Of a DNA stretch of 64,000 bases, positions 49,308 through 61,245 are shown one piece after another (the first letter of the stretch is position 1; every line of letters starts with the position of its first letter). Both the position numbers and the translations under genes were made by a program. Source of the stretch: Metallyticus violacea (lineage: Eukaryota > Arthropoda > Insecta > Mantodea > Metallyticidae); contig CM060831.1 in NCBI GenBank assembly GCA_030762175.1, positions 70,265,501 through 70,329,500 of the forward strand, in the 5' to 3' direction. The notes beneath the pieces were generated by a model. The model was not told the DNA's origin. It searched no databases and saw nothing but the letters and a program-made list of their open reading frames with translations.

Positions 49308-49430
49308 AGGTCTGCAATGTTTCCTTCCTTTAAAACAAATTCTTTTCGCAAATTATCATTGCATCTCATGTATCATCACTGCCCCCCCCCCCCCGTGATG
49401 CCTCAACAGTAAAATCGTGCATTAAACATA
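49308..49430 (+). mobile_element. tRNA-derived SINE, family 2, 3' part only
   Basis: It begins inside the body (GGTCTGCAATGTTTCCTTCC) and continues to the 3' end (GATGCCTCAACAGTAAAA). A run of 14 C at about 49382-49394 replaces the usual CACCGCC segment. The tRNA head is missing. Confidence 0.82.
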
Positions 49431-50329
49431 TTAATAATAAAATGTACAAAAGGTTAATTTTTAACCGTCGAATCTAATCCATTTTGGAATATGGAATGAG
49501 TCTATTAAAATTATTTGCGTACCTACTGCTTACATAATTTTAGTAAAAGCTCTCTAAATTATAAAAACAATTTAAAAGGTGTTGTAAAAAAGATAGGAAA
49601 TGCATTGAATAAAATTTTCTTACATTCGTTGACGTAATAATAATCATAGTTTCTATGTGAACTAGTTTGTTTATCTAGAAAACCGTTTACTATTTCTTGA
49701 AATGTATGATATTGCAGAAGAAATTTCGACTAGCAAATTGACATTAAATTTAAAGTAGCAAAGTCTCAGCAGCATACAATGGGTTGAGAAAATGGTGTAG
49801 CATTAGTTGTTATTGTTAATAATATTGTGCATAAAGATGTGATTCTAGCCCGTTTGCACGAAAAATTACTAATTTCGTATTTTTATACAACAGTTTAATT
49901 TATTATGAATGAAATAGCGAATTTCTTGTAATTTTAATTTCCATGCGTTTAAGGTGAGTTTTTCGTTCTTACAAGTGATTTCTGTTATATAAATATGTAA
50001 AAGTATGTTGTTATATTCACAGCCTGGTTCTAAAAGTCTCATCAGCATAAAATGCGAATACTTTTACCGCAAATATTTCCACTTGAGCAAAGCACCACGC
50101 TTGTCTTAAACATCAACAAACGATAAGTAAAGTTAGACATGATATGATATCGTTCATTATAAAGAGAAATGTTTCGAACTTTACAAGTTATGAAACAGGG
50201 TATATTTGAAATGAGGCCAAAGTAAATGATGAAATAGATGCAACGTTACTAAGTTCATTCATTTTAAAGGCATCGAATTTCTAAGCACTAAAATCAGATT
50301 GTAGCGGAATGAAGTTATGGTGATATTGC

Positions 50330-50379
50330 ACTGTAGACAACAGGTACAATACACGGGTATTGTACCTTTAGTCTACAGT
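50330..50379. other. imperfect hairpin
   Basis: Outer 9-bp stem ACTGTAGAC/GTCTACAGT, a symmetrical 4-base internal loop, then a 10-bp inner stem GGTACAATAC/GTATTGTACC with a 4-base loop. All pairs were checked by reading. Confidence 0.8.
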
Positions 50380-50388
50380 TTAAATGAG

Positions 50389-50419
50389 TTTATCTCATTT
50401 TTTGTGAAAATGAGATAAA
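50389..50419. other. perfect 13-bp hairpin
   Basis: TTTATCTCATTTT (50389-50401) pairs fully with AAAATGAGATAAA (50407-50419) around a 5-base loop. It starts ten bases after the preceding hairpin. Confidence 0.85.
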
Positions 50420-51499
50420 TATACGTTTTAGATTATAATTGATCAGTCTTTTCTTTTGAGTGATAAAACAAAGTTGACTTTGCTTCAACCAACCCCCGAA
50501 TTCTGCCTAGCGTTCCGACGTAAACAATACATTGCAGCCACAAACTCTAATCCTCTCCCGCATGTACCCTAGCTCGCATCAGGCTTATGCTGATATCTTG
50601 TTCCATCTCTAGTTCTTTCAAATAATAAAAGACATTTGTTAAATTTCAAGACACTGACGAACAGTAATTACGTTTTTATAAAGTTAAACACAGTGAGTGA
50701 GCCTATAACTAGGCAAAGGGTTAAATTCATGCAGTATCGACCAGATGATTTTTCAGGAAAAGCGTTCTGCAAACCCCCATATATAGAGAAGAACATTTAA
50801 AGATATTGGACATCAGAAGAATGAATGAGAGCGAGAGAGTGTTTTCTTCCTGAATTGAAACAAATTGCTAATACACCACTTCCACTTTCATACAAAAAAT
50901 TAAAGAAATTGAAAATACGTCTGCCCTTTATTCGTCCAAAAAGTCGCCAATTGTATGAACAAGCAAGCCCACAAAAGGAAGATGTGTATCAAATAAAGAA
51001 AATGAAGATTATGTATTATAAAATATTGTTGTAATTCACATTTTTATATACGGATAAGATCTCTTGAAGTGTTAAATGCAAACTTGTTGAAGTTGATATT
51101 TTTAGGCTAAGGTATAACTATTTTTGTGTAAATATTATATTAAAACCAGTATATTCCCACAACAACTTGAATACATAATATAATACATAAACTAGATTTT
51201 TTTTCTTTTTTCTAATCATTCATATTGATTTTCCTCTAATATGTAAAATAAAATGCACTATTAAACTACAAATTTTTCTTATTTATTACAAAAAATTGCT
51301 TTCGTCTAAATAAGTGGATTACTTTCCATGGATAGCTTATTGTTATAGTATTAATGTCACATGTATTTTACAACATAAGTGAGATTTCTGAGAATACTTC
51401 GGTATTGGCATTTTGTTCTAAGTTCCCAGTGGGACATCTCCAGGAGGAAGGGATTAGGTGAGGGATATACCAGGCGGCAAGATCCATTGTCTGGAAGAC

Positions 51500-51985
51500 A
51501 TGGATATAGACGATTTACCTAATATTGTTTCCAGATAGACTTGACGAGATTCTTTTTGAGGTTGAGAGGTAGACTATTTAATGTGTGAATAAAATAAAAT
51601 ATTTTATTGCATGTATGGGTTACCTGACTGTGCCATTTTAGATCGGAGTCTATATAAACACCTAGATATTTAGCTGTGCTGGTGTAATTAATTATATTGT
51701 CGTTTATCATGATGGACGGAATATCAAGTGAATATATTTAACACGTTTATATCCCACGTCTATAGCCTGTGATTTAAGTGCATTCAGTTTTATTGCAAAT
51801 GTTTGTGCCCAAAGGGAGATGGAGGTTAGATCTTCATTTACTACAATCACAGCGTCATTGGCAGCTAGGGCGGTGTGAAAATAGATTGTAAGTTATCAGC
51901 CTATAAGTGGCAATTGGGGTGTTTTATTTCTTTAGCAATGTCATGTAGTAGTTTAGAGTTTTTTGTTTCTTCTGCCTGCTGATTT
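51500..51985 (-). pseudogene. LINE reverse-transcriptase fragment
   Basis: Minus-strand reading: LHDIAKEIKHPNCHL, a TAG at 51901-51903 where the Tyr of the catalytic YADD box belongs, then ADNLQS (51886-51900), in which the second Asp is Asn. After a frameshift comes VNEDLTSISLWAQTF, then KLNALKSQAIDVG. After another break, AKYLGVYIDSDLKWHSQV and NKIFYFIHTLNSLPLNLKK follow (51519-51710). The order matches the palm and the following region of non-LTR reverse transcriptases. Endonuclease and 3' parts are not attached. Confidence 0.82.
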
Positions 51986-51999
51986 CATGTAACATCAGT

Positions 52000-52700
52000 G
52001 TGAGTATGTACCTATACGTTCTATAGATAAATATTGTGTGTGTTTCTCACAATCGTTCTCATTTGATTTTGTGTGTTTACGTTTATATCTCCAGACTGAA
52101 ATAAACGAATTGCCTGGAATATAGACACACTTGCTCCATTAATGTTCCGAAGCAGACATCTCATTAAGTTCTTATGTTAAGCTGCCATCGTTGTATTTAT
52201 TTCTTTATTGGCGCATGTTGTTAAACAGTAGCGAAGTCATCGTTCTTTTGTCTGGTATTGCGCGGCGGGCGGGCTATCTCTCACGTTTGCTGTACTGTCA
52301 ATCACGGTCTCCAGAATGATTGATGCTGCACGTCGTACAGAAGGACATCATCTTAGTTTGTGGGAACACACACGCCGTCCTCTTTTCTGTGATTGCCTAA
52401 CGCGGAAACCAGACTTGAGCGCTCGAAAATATATATTGAAAAGAAACATAAATTTAAAGCAGAATATGAATGTTCTGCACACTAAACAAATAAATCCATT
52501 TCTCCTTCTTGAAATAATTACTTGGGTAAACCGTTAAGGCTTAAGCACTACATATAAATGTAAAATGGTACTACAGTGGACAAGAAATACAACATGTTAA
52601 AAAAAGTTTGTGGGTGGGCAACAGAATAAGCCCTTATCTGTTATTAATTGTAATGCACAGAGTCAATCAACTAAATGAGATACTGCGTGTTCTGACTCGC
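52000..52700. other. stretch without recognised genes
   Basis: A GC-richer spot near 52258-52275 (GCGCGGCGGGCGGGC) and a 73-codon ORF at 52316-52537 with no recognisable family. Nothing further is supported. Confidence 0.4.
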
Positions 52701-52734
52701 GTTCCAGATATATGAATGAGAGGATGTCAATGCT

Positions 52735-53510
52735 ATGATTAAGTCTTTTCTGTTATATGGAAGTGAAATATGGGGATGGGGGAGATCTGAATATATAAAT
52801 AAAATTCAAGTCGATATTTGGTAAAGGGTACTCGGGCTCTCCAAAGAAACGTCATACTTTGAGGTCATGAGGGAGGTGGGTTGCTATGAATACACGGTTA
52901 ATAGTAAAATAAGAACGGTGAAATACTGTCTTAGACTAATGCAGGAAGACTAGCACACACTCCGCACTAAATGCTACAGACACCAAATACAAAATATAGC
53001 ACCAACCTTTTGGGCTGCAGAGGTAGAAAGAGGACTCAGAAGAATTGGCCTGGGTTCGAAGTGGCAACGAGGTAATGAAAATACTATAAATGTATGGAAG
53101 AAGGTTAGAGAAAGGCTAGAGGATGTCAGCAGACAGGAAATCGATGCAGAGTGTAACACGAAAGTCCCCTTGAGCCTGTCGCATAAAATTAAATTAACCT
53201 GGGGTAAATGGGTATATATGCTCGTTCTAGACAAGGAATATCCTGATTTAGACTTAGAGATTGGTAGTTCTGGTAGGAATATCTGCCCATTTTGTGGAAA
53301 GGATTAGGAATAGGCACATATTCTGGCCGAATGTAACCGCTGGGGAACCTGAGAAAACGCAGAGAAAACAATTAAAACAATTAGAGGTTGACTGGCATGC
53401 TGGGGCCTGTTTGCGGATCACATTAATTGATTGAATATGGGCATTTTCCTAGCCAAGTGCGCGAAGCTAGAAGCAATTTATTTTCTGATTAGAACGCAAC
53501 AACTAGTGTA
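52735..53510 (+). pseudogene. LINE (non-LTR retrotransposon) C-terminal fragment
   Basis: Plus-strand reading: IKSFLLYGSEIWGWGRSEYI, then FEVMREVGCYEYTVNSKIRT and LRRIGLGSKWQRGNENTINV. Near the end, GRNICPFCGKD is followed by AHILAEC. The Cys (53284-53286), Cys (53293-53295), His (53317-53319) and Cys (53332-53334) form C-x2-C-x7-H-x4-C, a C-terminal knuckle found in several LINE clades. Stops at about 52832, 52951, 53305 and 53311 disable it. Most of the length keeps one frame. It is on the opposite strand from the reverse-transcriptase fragment at 51500-51985, so the two are not one element as they stand. Confidence 0.8.
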
Positions 53511-53725
53511 ATGGTAAATAATATGTAAATTGATTCCACTCACATATTTTGAAATACTTTCTTCCCATTTTTCATTTTTTTTTATTTATTACTATTGTTG
53601 CTTTACGTGTTTATTTTTCCCCCTCTTTCTAATTCTATATCATACTTAAACATGTACCGTCGACTTAAATCTGTAATATGTATACAGAATTTTATAACAT
53701 TAAAGATACACCTACTACTACACAT

Positions 53726-54022
53726 AGTCGGTCCTGGTAGTGTAGCGGTAACCATACTTACCTCGTAAGCCCAAGATTGCAGGTTCAATCTCGGCCAAGA
53801 TTGATGGAATTTTTCGGGCGTAAAAGTCCTAAGAATGGCTTCCTTCAGAAGGGAAGTAAAGCCGCGGGTCTCATGTAGATTTACGGCATGTAAAAGAACC
53901 TCAAACCTGAAAGAAGAGACCTCTGAGCAAAATTTATCGGCCTTTTTGCGCCCTAAATTTAATGGGACACCGATGACCTTTGCTGTTAAAGAGCGTCCGT
54001 ATATAAACCAAATCAACAAATA
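53726..54022 (+). mobile_element. tRNA-derived SINE, family 1
   Basis: Full-length plus-strand copy: GTCGGTCCTGG start, box A TAGTGTAGCGGTAACC, box B CAGGTTCAATCTC, conserved TTTTTCGGGCGTAAAAG and 3' end GTTAAAGAGCGTCCGTATATA. Perfect 10-bp target duplication TACTACACAT at 53716-53725 and 54023-54032. The 138-codon ORF on the other strand is a translation of the repeat. Confidence 0.93.
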
Positions 54023-54032
54023 TACTACACAT

Positions 54033-55557
54033 TAGACTTAATGACTAGTACCAGGACACAGGATGAACATTAACTGTGGTGCTTCAATGCAAATTGTTAC
54101 ACCAAACTTGAACAAAATGCTTACCTGATTTTTACTGGAACCGAGGTAGTTGCCTTTTATTTTGTCCTATCCACCAAAAGCACAAAAGTATAAGTTATGT
54201 TCATATAGAGCGTATATCAGTAAATCGCCTTTAATTTTCATTTGCTAACTTGGTTCTCTTAGAGAGTTTTGGAAAAATATTGTTTAAACACTTATTGAAT
54301 GCTTCATTAAATTAGGTTTTAAACCAGTTAAGCGCTTGTTTCCTGGAACAAACTGCAGATTGAGATTCTTGTTCTGAACTCTAACGTTGTCTAAAAGCGG
54401 AAAAGCCCAATTCTCTCTGACCGCAATTCATTGGATGAGTCATCAGATCGGCTGTTATATCACAATTTATTTATTGCAGTACAGTGGAAATAAATGCCAA
54501 AACATTTAATAAAAAATTGAATTGCTACAGATACGGATGGTCCTATATTCTTTTGCAAAGCATATAAGGTACACGAATTTACTTTTTTATAGATAGCCTT
54601 TAGTTTAAATCTCATCGCAAGTTAGCACATGTATCAAAATAAACAGAGCGATGAATGAGAAACCCCCAAACTAGAAGTCTATTAAACAGTTGACTAAGAA
54701 GCGATGCGACTGTCAGTTGTTCCACCGACAAAACACCAGACACAGTGGTTTATATCTACAGTCAGTAGTAAATGTCCCAGATTATCCCACTTTTGCCGCT
54801 GCTGTATGCAGTGCGGCACTGGCTTGCCTCTATAGTGTGGCGGCTAGCATCATCAGTGGTCTCAGTGGTGCACAGCAGCACCAGCAAGAGTGGAACATTC
54901 CATAATTATTTTATTGAATACATATAATTACATTAATTACAAAAATGTGGAAATTTATATATAATTAAACAAAATATTTATTATAAAATAGTGGGAATTT
55001 CGTACATACAATTATGCAAAATATCAATTACAAAATGTTGGCAATTAGACGTTGTTACATACACATGTTTTACAGTTGCATATATCCAGGTGTTCACATA
55101 ATTATACAAAATATTAATTAAAAATTGTGTGGCTGGCACACTTTCAGGGCACATATACTTTTATGGGTGATTATACATTCGGTGTCAAACATACTTTCCG
55201 TGTCGGGGCGAGTATTGCATAGCACTCTCCAATGTGCATCACCAACCCAGTGCTGAGAATTTAGCAGAGCAGGCAGCATGAGCCACGACGCTGTACGCCA
55301 ATTAGCTGAAGTGCCGTACAATTCTGATTTTGTTACCGTGTCTACGGTACAGCAGAACGTGACTTACCACCACCTCATTGAAGATGTCATAATGTGATTA
55401 TTAAATGTTGGTTTTTATTTTCAACATCTTTTTCATAGTAACAGCTTATTTGCAGGGTTAAAACGTATTTTCCATCCTCATTTACAAAAAATATTGTTTA
55501 TAAAGTAAATTAACAAATATTTACACAATTTGGCATTTTGCTTGCAGCTTTTATCAA

Positions 55558-55624
<67 letters not shown>

Positions 55625-56590
55625 TCAACGTTAATTATAAGTGAGAATTATTTTTACATTTGTTTATACCATCGTTAATATATTTTACAATCACACCGTA
55701 CATGTCTATCGCCTCACACTCGATACAACTTGATTAATAGCTATAGTACTAGGTAACGAATTTGTGAAATGTTGTCGTATTATATAAACTGTGCTATGGA
55801 AAGGAGGTTCCGTGTAAATAGTGCCTCATTAAATTACCTTAATTGCTATTCAGTCTGTATATGGAACTGTTTTTACCAGCTGTAAACATAAGATATTAGC
55901 CAATAACAAAACTGATGATCTTTAAATAAGAACAGCCGCTTCAAAACGCCAGGCTGCACAGCAGGAAAAGAAACTGAAACAATTTTAGGAAAATGGCTGC
56001 TGAAAACTTGAAAATCCTGCATCAGAAGAAGAAAAAGTTAATGGAACGGCCAAAAGATGAAATACATTCCCTTGATGATACTTCAAAATTCAGAAACGAT
56101 TAAAAAAAACTGGTCTCACTGTTTAGTAAGGACAGCTAATGAATCATATGGCTAACTTGGAGTCTCCAGTCCTTAATGTAGTTTGCTGTATTGAAGTTTT
56201 ATCTTGGGTGATGATCTGGTGTTGCGTGTTTTTATTTTTTGATGTGATTGTCACGAGAGAAATCTTTTGATCATTTCCTGTGTTTTGCAGCATAATATTT
56301 TGACTGTAATCTGTTAAATCCAAAGATAATAGTGCTAAATCTGAAAGCAATCTATACCATACTTCTTTTAGCAATATATTTTTGTTGAACAGTAATATAA
56401 TACATAGTAAGAAAAGTAAGCTTTCGTTTTATAGTGTATTCTGTTGTACAATGGACAGTATTTAAATAATACAAAAGGCATAAAAATAATAAGAACGAAA
56501 GAAATTGAGAGAAGAACCTGGGTAAAAGTGCCATGTTGTATGTGTGGGCATTAATTTTTCTAATTTATTTATTTGTTTCGATAAAATACA
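54033..56590. other. AT-rich stretch without recognised genes
   Basis: A 71-codon ORF at 54690-54905 and a 37-codon reading at 55993-56103 (starting MAAENLKILHQKKKK) have no family signature. A TTA microsatellite lies at 55560-55624. Confidence 0.45.
55560..55624. repeat. ATT microsatellite
   Basis: About 65 bp of pure ATT triplets. Confidence 0.95.
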
Positions 56591-56606
56591 AAATACTTAA
56601 AGTCAT

Positions 56607-56839
56607 TATTTATTTGATTTATTTACGGACGCTCTTTAACACCTCAGGTCATCAGTGTCCCATTCAAATCAGGGTGTGAAAGGGCCGACAAATTTTGCTC
56701 ATAGGCCTCTTCTTTCAGGCTTGAGGTTCTTTTTCATGCCGTAAATGTACGACACGGGACCCACGGCTTTACTTCCCTTCCGAAGGAAGTCATACTTAGG
56801 ATTTTTACGCCCCAAAAGATCCATCGGCCCTGGACGAGT
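56607..56839 (-). mobile_element. tRNA-derived SINE, family 1, 5'-truncated with target duplication
   Basis: Minus-strand copy. The 3' segment on the left (TTTATTTACGGACGCTC) and the CTTCCGAAGGAAG block are intact, but on the right it stops within box B (sense AACTCGTCCAGGGCC). TTAAAGTCAT occurs at 56597-56606 and 56840-56849, a perfect 10-bp duplication immediately outside the truncation point. The copy was therefore inserted already shortened. Confidence 0.9.
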
Positions 56840-56854
56840 TTAAAGTCATGAAAG

Positions 56855-58180
56855 TCCTGAAAAAGTCATGAAAAATGGTTGTTTTTCAAATCTGAAGACA
56901 CCGTGATTATCTTCATTTTCCCATTTCGATTAATAAAGTCTATAACTATATTTTTACTTATAATTTCTTGCTATTTAAGCAAGTGAATTTAAACTGAGAG
57001 CTGTCGGCCATTTTCCAACCTGACTTTGACAGCAGTTGCTTTCTGTCAGCCCTGTGAAGGACGTTTTGGAGTCAGACATTCTAGCCATAAGCTTGACCTG
57101 TCCCGATGTAAACATTCTGAGAGGGTGGGGTAGAGGACAGTTGGAAGATAAGTAATGGATTTCTCACTAGATGTCAAGGTAGCCAACCTTATGTGATGAA
57201 TCGTCTCAACTGCGCCGACAGTGCTATCTGATGGTGTTCACATTAAACAGCTAATTGTAATCCAAGGCGTGACGAGGCCTTCAATTAAACAAAAGTCTTT
57301 CGGTAAGCTACAGCTATATTTAACACTTATCTTAATGCCATGGCGCTCTACACATACGAAAAAAAAGTCGCTGCACTGAAGTGATGGTGGTACAAACATC
57401 TAAAGATGAAATCTTGGATCAGAAAGCGAACAAAGCTGTACAGTGGCGAGTCATGGGGCTATCAACTACTGTATCAGATAAGAAACTTTAAAAAAAACAA
57501 TTAAATTTGTTGTTTTTCTACCAAGAAGTATCAAGATTATGAACTGAGAAAAAGATTATTAAATAATTCAGTTCAATAAAGCTGAAACAAATACAGTTTT
57601 TAACCAGAAAAGTTCTGCATTCTCCGCGTTCAAGATAATTTGTGACAAACCATTCTGTTATCTCAGTGTTACTTGATAACTTCATGAAAAACTTTTCTAC
57701 ACTTCTTGAGCTATCGTTTTTAGAATGACACAGAAAAAGCAAGCAGAAATTTCCGACAGGGGTCAAATCACGTTCCTCCCTAGGTTGCAAGATGTAGGTC
57801 TGGCACATAACGGTGTTGCAAGGACAAAATAATGTTCGTGTCACTGGCGACATGTGCCATGATCAAGCATTGTCATCGCAACTCCGTATGGGGAATTTCT
57901 CATCCCAGCTATCAGCCTTATTGATCAGATTACAATTAATCCCCTACAGCGCGACGACGAGTTTTAAAATTCCATTACGACACCTCGAAAGTGAAGATAA
58001 TCTGCAGCACATGTGCTAGGATGATAAACCCTTGTCAAGTTGACGCTATAGGTTGTAGCAGGAAAACAACATAACAATGTGCATTCTGGAGTTTATACCT
58101 GCTGTACTATTCATATATGGCAACTTCTTTCTCTCTGCACAAGCTTTCGTGTCATCACACAAACCAGGTCTGTTTACGCC
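56855..58180. other. stretch without recognised genes
   Basis: A 111-codon minus-strand ORF (57518-57853) has no motif I can identify. AAAGTCATGAAAGTCCTGAAAAAGTCATGAAAAA near 56843-56875 is a short imperfect tandem repeat. Confidence 0.4.
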
Positions 58181-58186
58181 CTTGAC

Positions 58187-58957
58187 CAACTGTTCTCAAA
58201 CTGTGGTTTGTGAACCCCTGGGGAACTACGATGCATCAAGCATTTATTCTTGATTGTGTAGATACATACAAAAGATGTAACTAGTTTACGATGTGTGTTT
58301 ATTAAGGGAAAGTAAATTAGAATCAAATTATTAATTTGACTATTTGTTTCGAAGGGAAATTTCAAATAGATAAGCTGAAAAAAATGGACCAGGCGGAACT
58401 CTCATGTGCACCGGAATAGTTTGCACGCATCTTTTGAAAGTGTGAAGATTAGAGCTGCCTACGTCTCTCAGAGTTTCCCGGACTATCAAAAAGCCCATGA
58501 AAGTATTGCTTTTCGTAACACCTTACTTGTTTGAAAAACTACTCTCTGCTGTCTTTTGTTTAAATAAAAAGTATAGAAAGTTTGATAAAAGTACACCTCA
58601 GCATTCTAATTTCTACTATAAGCCCTATATATAACGACTTGTAAATAAAATGTAGCACAAACCACTCAATCAGGAATTAAAATTAATTGTGTGCCATCAT
58701 ATATTTTAGCTATAATTAAATTTAATTTTAATTAAATTAATATTCATATTTTACGCATTTATATACTTTTTACATTGCAGTAAAAAGGTAAATAGTGAAA
58801 AATATGCACTAATTTGTTTGTTTATATATTTAAATATTGTAAACCAGTGATGAACAAATTTAAGAAGAATATAGGATGATTTTAAGCCTTGAGTTAAATC
58901 TTACGGCTCCACGAAAGCGAGAGATTTTAACTGGCAAGCAAAGTTTGAGAATCGCTG
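58187..58957. mobile_element. possible hAT-type non-autonomous element
   Basis: The left end CAACTGTTCTCAAACT and the complement of the right end, CAGCGATTCTCAAACT, agree at 12 of 16 positions. They also match the CAG-N-G-N-TTCTCAAAC style of end common to hAT transposons. The following GTGGTTTGTGAACCCCTGGGG is likewise typical of hAT subterminal sequence. I did not find an 8-bp target duplication, and the 770-bp interior has no transposase. It may be an old deletion derivative. Confidence 0.45.
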
Positions 58958-58964
58958 TGTAGGT

Positions 58965-60360
58965 TATTATTTTGTTTTCATAGCTCAAAGAATTTTTTTT
59001 TCTCACACAATCTGTTTGTTAGGCTTCAGTTTGGAATGAAAGTCAGATAGAAAAAAATTCGAAGTCATAGCCAGGAACCACGGATCTTCGACTTGCCGTG
59101 CCGATGCTCTTACAATCCGACCATGAACACGAATTATCATACTATTAGATTTAGTTTATATAAAAATTTGTTTTTTGTCCCCCTTCTACTTCCTATATTT
59201 TCTTCACACATGCCGTGTGTTACACAAAGGTTTGGAATCAACAAAAGAGGAAAAATAGTTCTAATATACCCAAATGGGAGAGATTCGCGACTATAATCGG
59301 CCAGGACAGGTTAGCTCTAGATGGTAAAAGCCTGGCCGTGACCTGAATTTTTCTGACTCTGAATCCAATGAAAGTTTTTCCTTCGTTTATCGTTTCGTTT
59401 ATTTCGTTCTAGACCAATAGCATACATAAGCTAAAACTCAAAAACTCTAATTTAAAGCAGAAAAAGTACTCGCTTGATAGTGGCCAAGACTTTTAAAGTT
59501 CCGAAACTTTTAAACGCTTGCTCTTAAATGAACAAATAGCAACAAAACGTATATTTTTATATACCTATACTACAAATTAAGTGTTAATGATTAGGTTTCG
59601 ATTTTCAAAATGGAATTAACTCTGGATAAATATTAATAGTATTCCCCTGTTTGATGTTCTGAATAGATAAAATTACCACTTAATTCCTTGCACATTTATT
59701 TAATTAATACTGCTTTTAACATTCTTTCATTAAAGAATTGAAGCTTACATTGATATTCCGATTCTCAACATTTTAGCATACTGAGTGTAAAGTATGTGTC
59801 TTTTTATATCTTTGCACTTGTCCTTTTAGTTATTTAATTATTAAACTACATATTTCACTCTTATAGTGAAAACGATTAGGTTGTAAGGAAAAAAAATATG
59901 ATGCACTTGTATCGGCATTAAAATTTGACTCTTATATTTCATACCTTTGTATAGCATGTTTATGTTTACATTGTATAAATGAGTATAAACAACTGAGATG
60001 GATTGTCGATGGTGTGTTATTGTCTTCGTTGTTGTTGTTGGTCTCACTTTGGTGACGCCAGAGTTATGAAGCGGTTTTGGTGTGTTGATGTTTACGCTTA
60101 GGTGACAAAAATTTCTCAAGGTGTTATTCGGCTATTTTTGAAAGTTTTTTTTAAGTTAAAGGTATTATTAAGTATAAGATTAATAAGGGTTTTATCCCTT
60201 TTTTATGATTTCAAGACGTAACTTGTTGATTCGTACTCAATAGGACTGGAGAGGATACCAGTAGTATAAATAACCACATCATAAGACGTAATATATATAT
60301 GCTCAAGAACTGTCGCGTCCTCTGGTGTTTTGCGTGCGATAGAATTCATGTACATCGAAT
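58965..60360. other. AT-rich stretch without recognised genes
   Basis: Short random ORFs. The bases at about 59070-59135 vaguely recall a tRNA-like repeat, but I could not confirm boxes A and B. Confidence 0.4.
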
Positions 60361-60363
60361 ATA

Positions 60364-60452
60364 CATTTTTACGCCCGAAAAAATCTATCGACTCTGTCCG
60401 GAATTGAACCCGCGATCTTGGGTTTACGAGGCACTAGACCACCAGAACCGAC
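60364..60452 (-). mobile_element. tRNA-derived SINE, family 1, head only
   Basis: Only the 5' portion remains, read on the minus strand: the complement of CGGTTCTGGTGGTCTAGTG, box B (antisense GAATTGAACCC) and the GATTTTTTCGGGCGTAAAAA block. Everything 3' of this is missing. Confidence 0.87.
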
Positions 60453-60459
60453 TATTCCA

Positions 60460-61240
60460 ACCAATGTGCCCCAAAAAGTGCATCTACTTTTACAATAACT
60501 GAAGTTGCACCAAGAACAAAATGACAACGAAGTGTGCTGACGTCACTATTTCAGTAGCAGCAAGGAGCAAAAACCACAGTCACGGCCGTTGAGATTCAAA
60601 TGTTGCCTGTAGACACAGCTTGTAAAACGTTATACGAACAATCAATATATACTTTAGGAATTTGCTATAAAATGCATTACATAGTACCGCACAGATAGAA
60701 GGCAAAGCTTAATAAGCCATAATTCTTGAATTAAACGTCAGCTAATGCCTAACCTAACCGGACTCTAACGTAAGTGCATATTCTTTTCACAAGATCCTCG
60801 TAAAACTTAAATTTAACTTGAGTTACTTTAACTCATAAGATAAGTTTTAAATTTATGATGATATTAGCAGACTTTTATGTCTATGTCTATAATTTCATTA
60901 TCGTTGCACCATATATGCTATATGGTAAATGATACAACGGTCGGCAATTCTGAAAAATAAGCGAAAGACCGCTAAAATTGATGCATAAATCCCCTGTAGT
61001 GGGTAAAAGGAAGATGTGCGAATATTGCGAGATGTGGAATTTCGCTATATTAATAACGCAACGTCCAAGTCTAAATTCCATACCGTTATCTCGTATTTTA
61101 ATATCTCCACTCATTTTGCTGTTAAACTTACGGTTGCGGTTCGTTCCAAATTCAATTTATGTATGTGATTTATTGTGAAATAAGTATCTATGAATTTACA
61201 GTTAGCATATCTGGGAATTAGTTGAATCACCATCAGTTCT
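60460..61240. other. AT-rich stretch without recognised genes
   Basis: No supported feature. Overlapping ORFs at 60887-61178 on both strands look like chance. Confidence 0.5.
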
Positions 61241-61245
61241 TGGAC

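Larger units (their letters stand above)
49440..51495. other. AT-rich stretch without recognised genes
   Basis: The notable content is the pair of hairpins at 50330-50419. A 69-codon ORF at 50825-51034 is basic and lysine-rich, with no motif I recognise. Confidence 0.45.

Noticed and set aside
51500..53510. a single LINE joining the reverse-transcriptase and the zinc-knuckle fragments
   Set aside because: The two lie on opposite strands, so at minimum an inversion would be needed; I list them separately.
53603..54019. 138-codon minus-strand ORF, the longest in the window
   Set aside because: It is the antisense translation of a family 1 SINE; the same peptides recur at other SINE copies.
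57518..57853. 111-codon minus-strand ORF as a gene
   Set aside because: There is no family signature or regulatory context; its length is not surprising in 64 kb searched in six frames.
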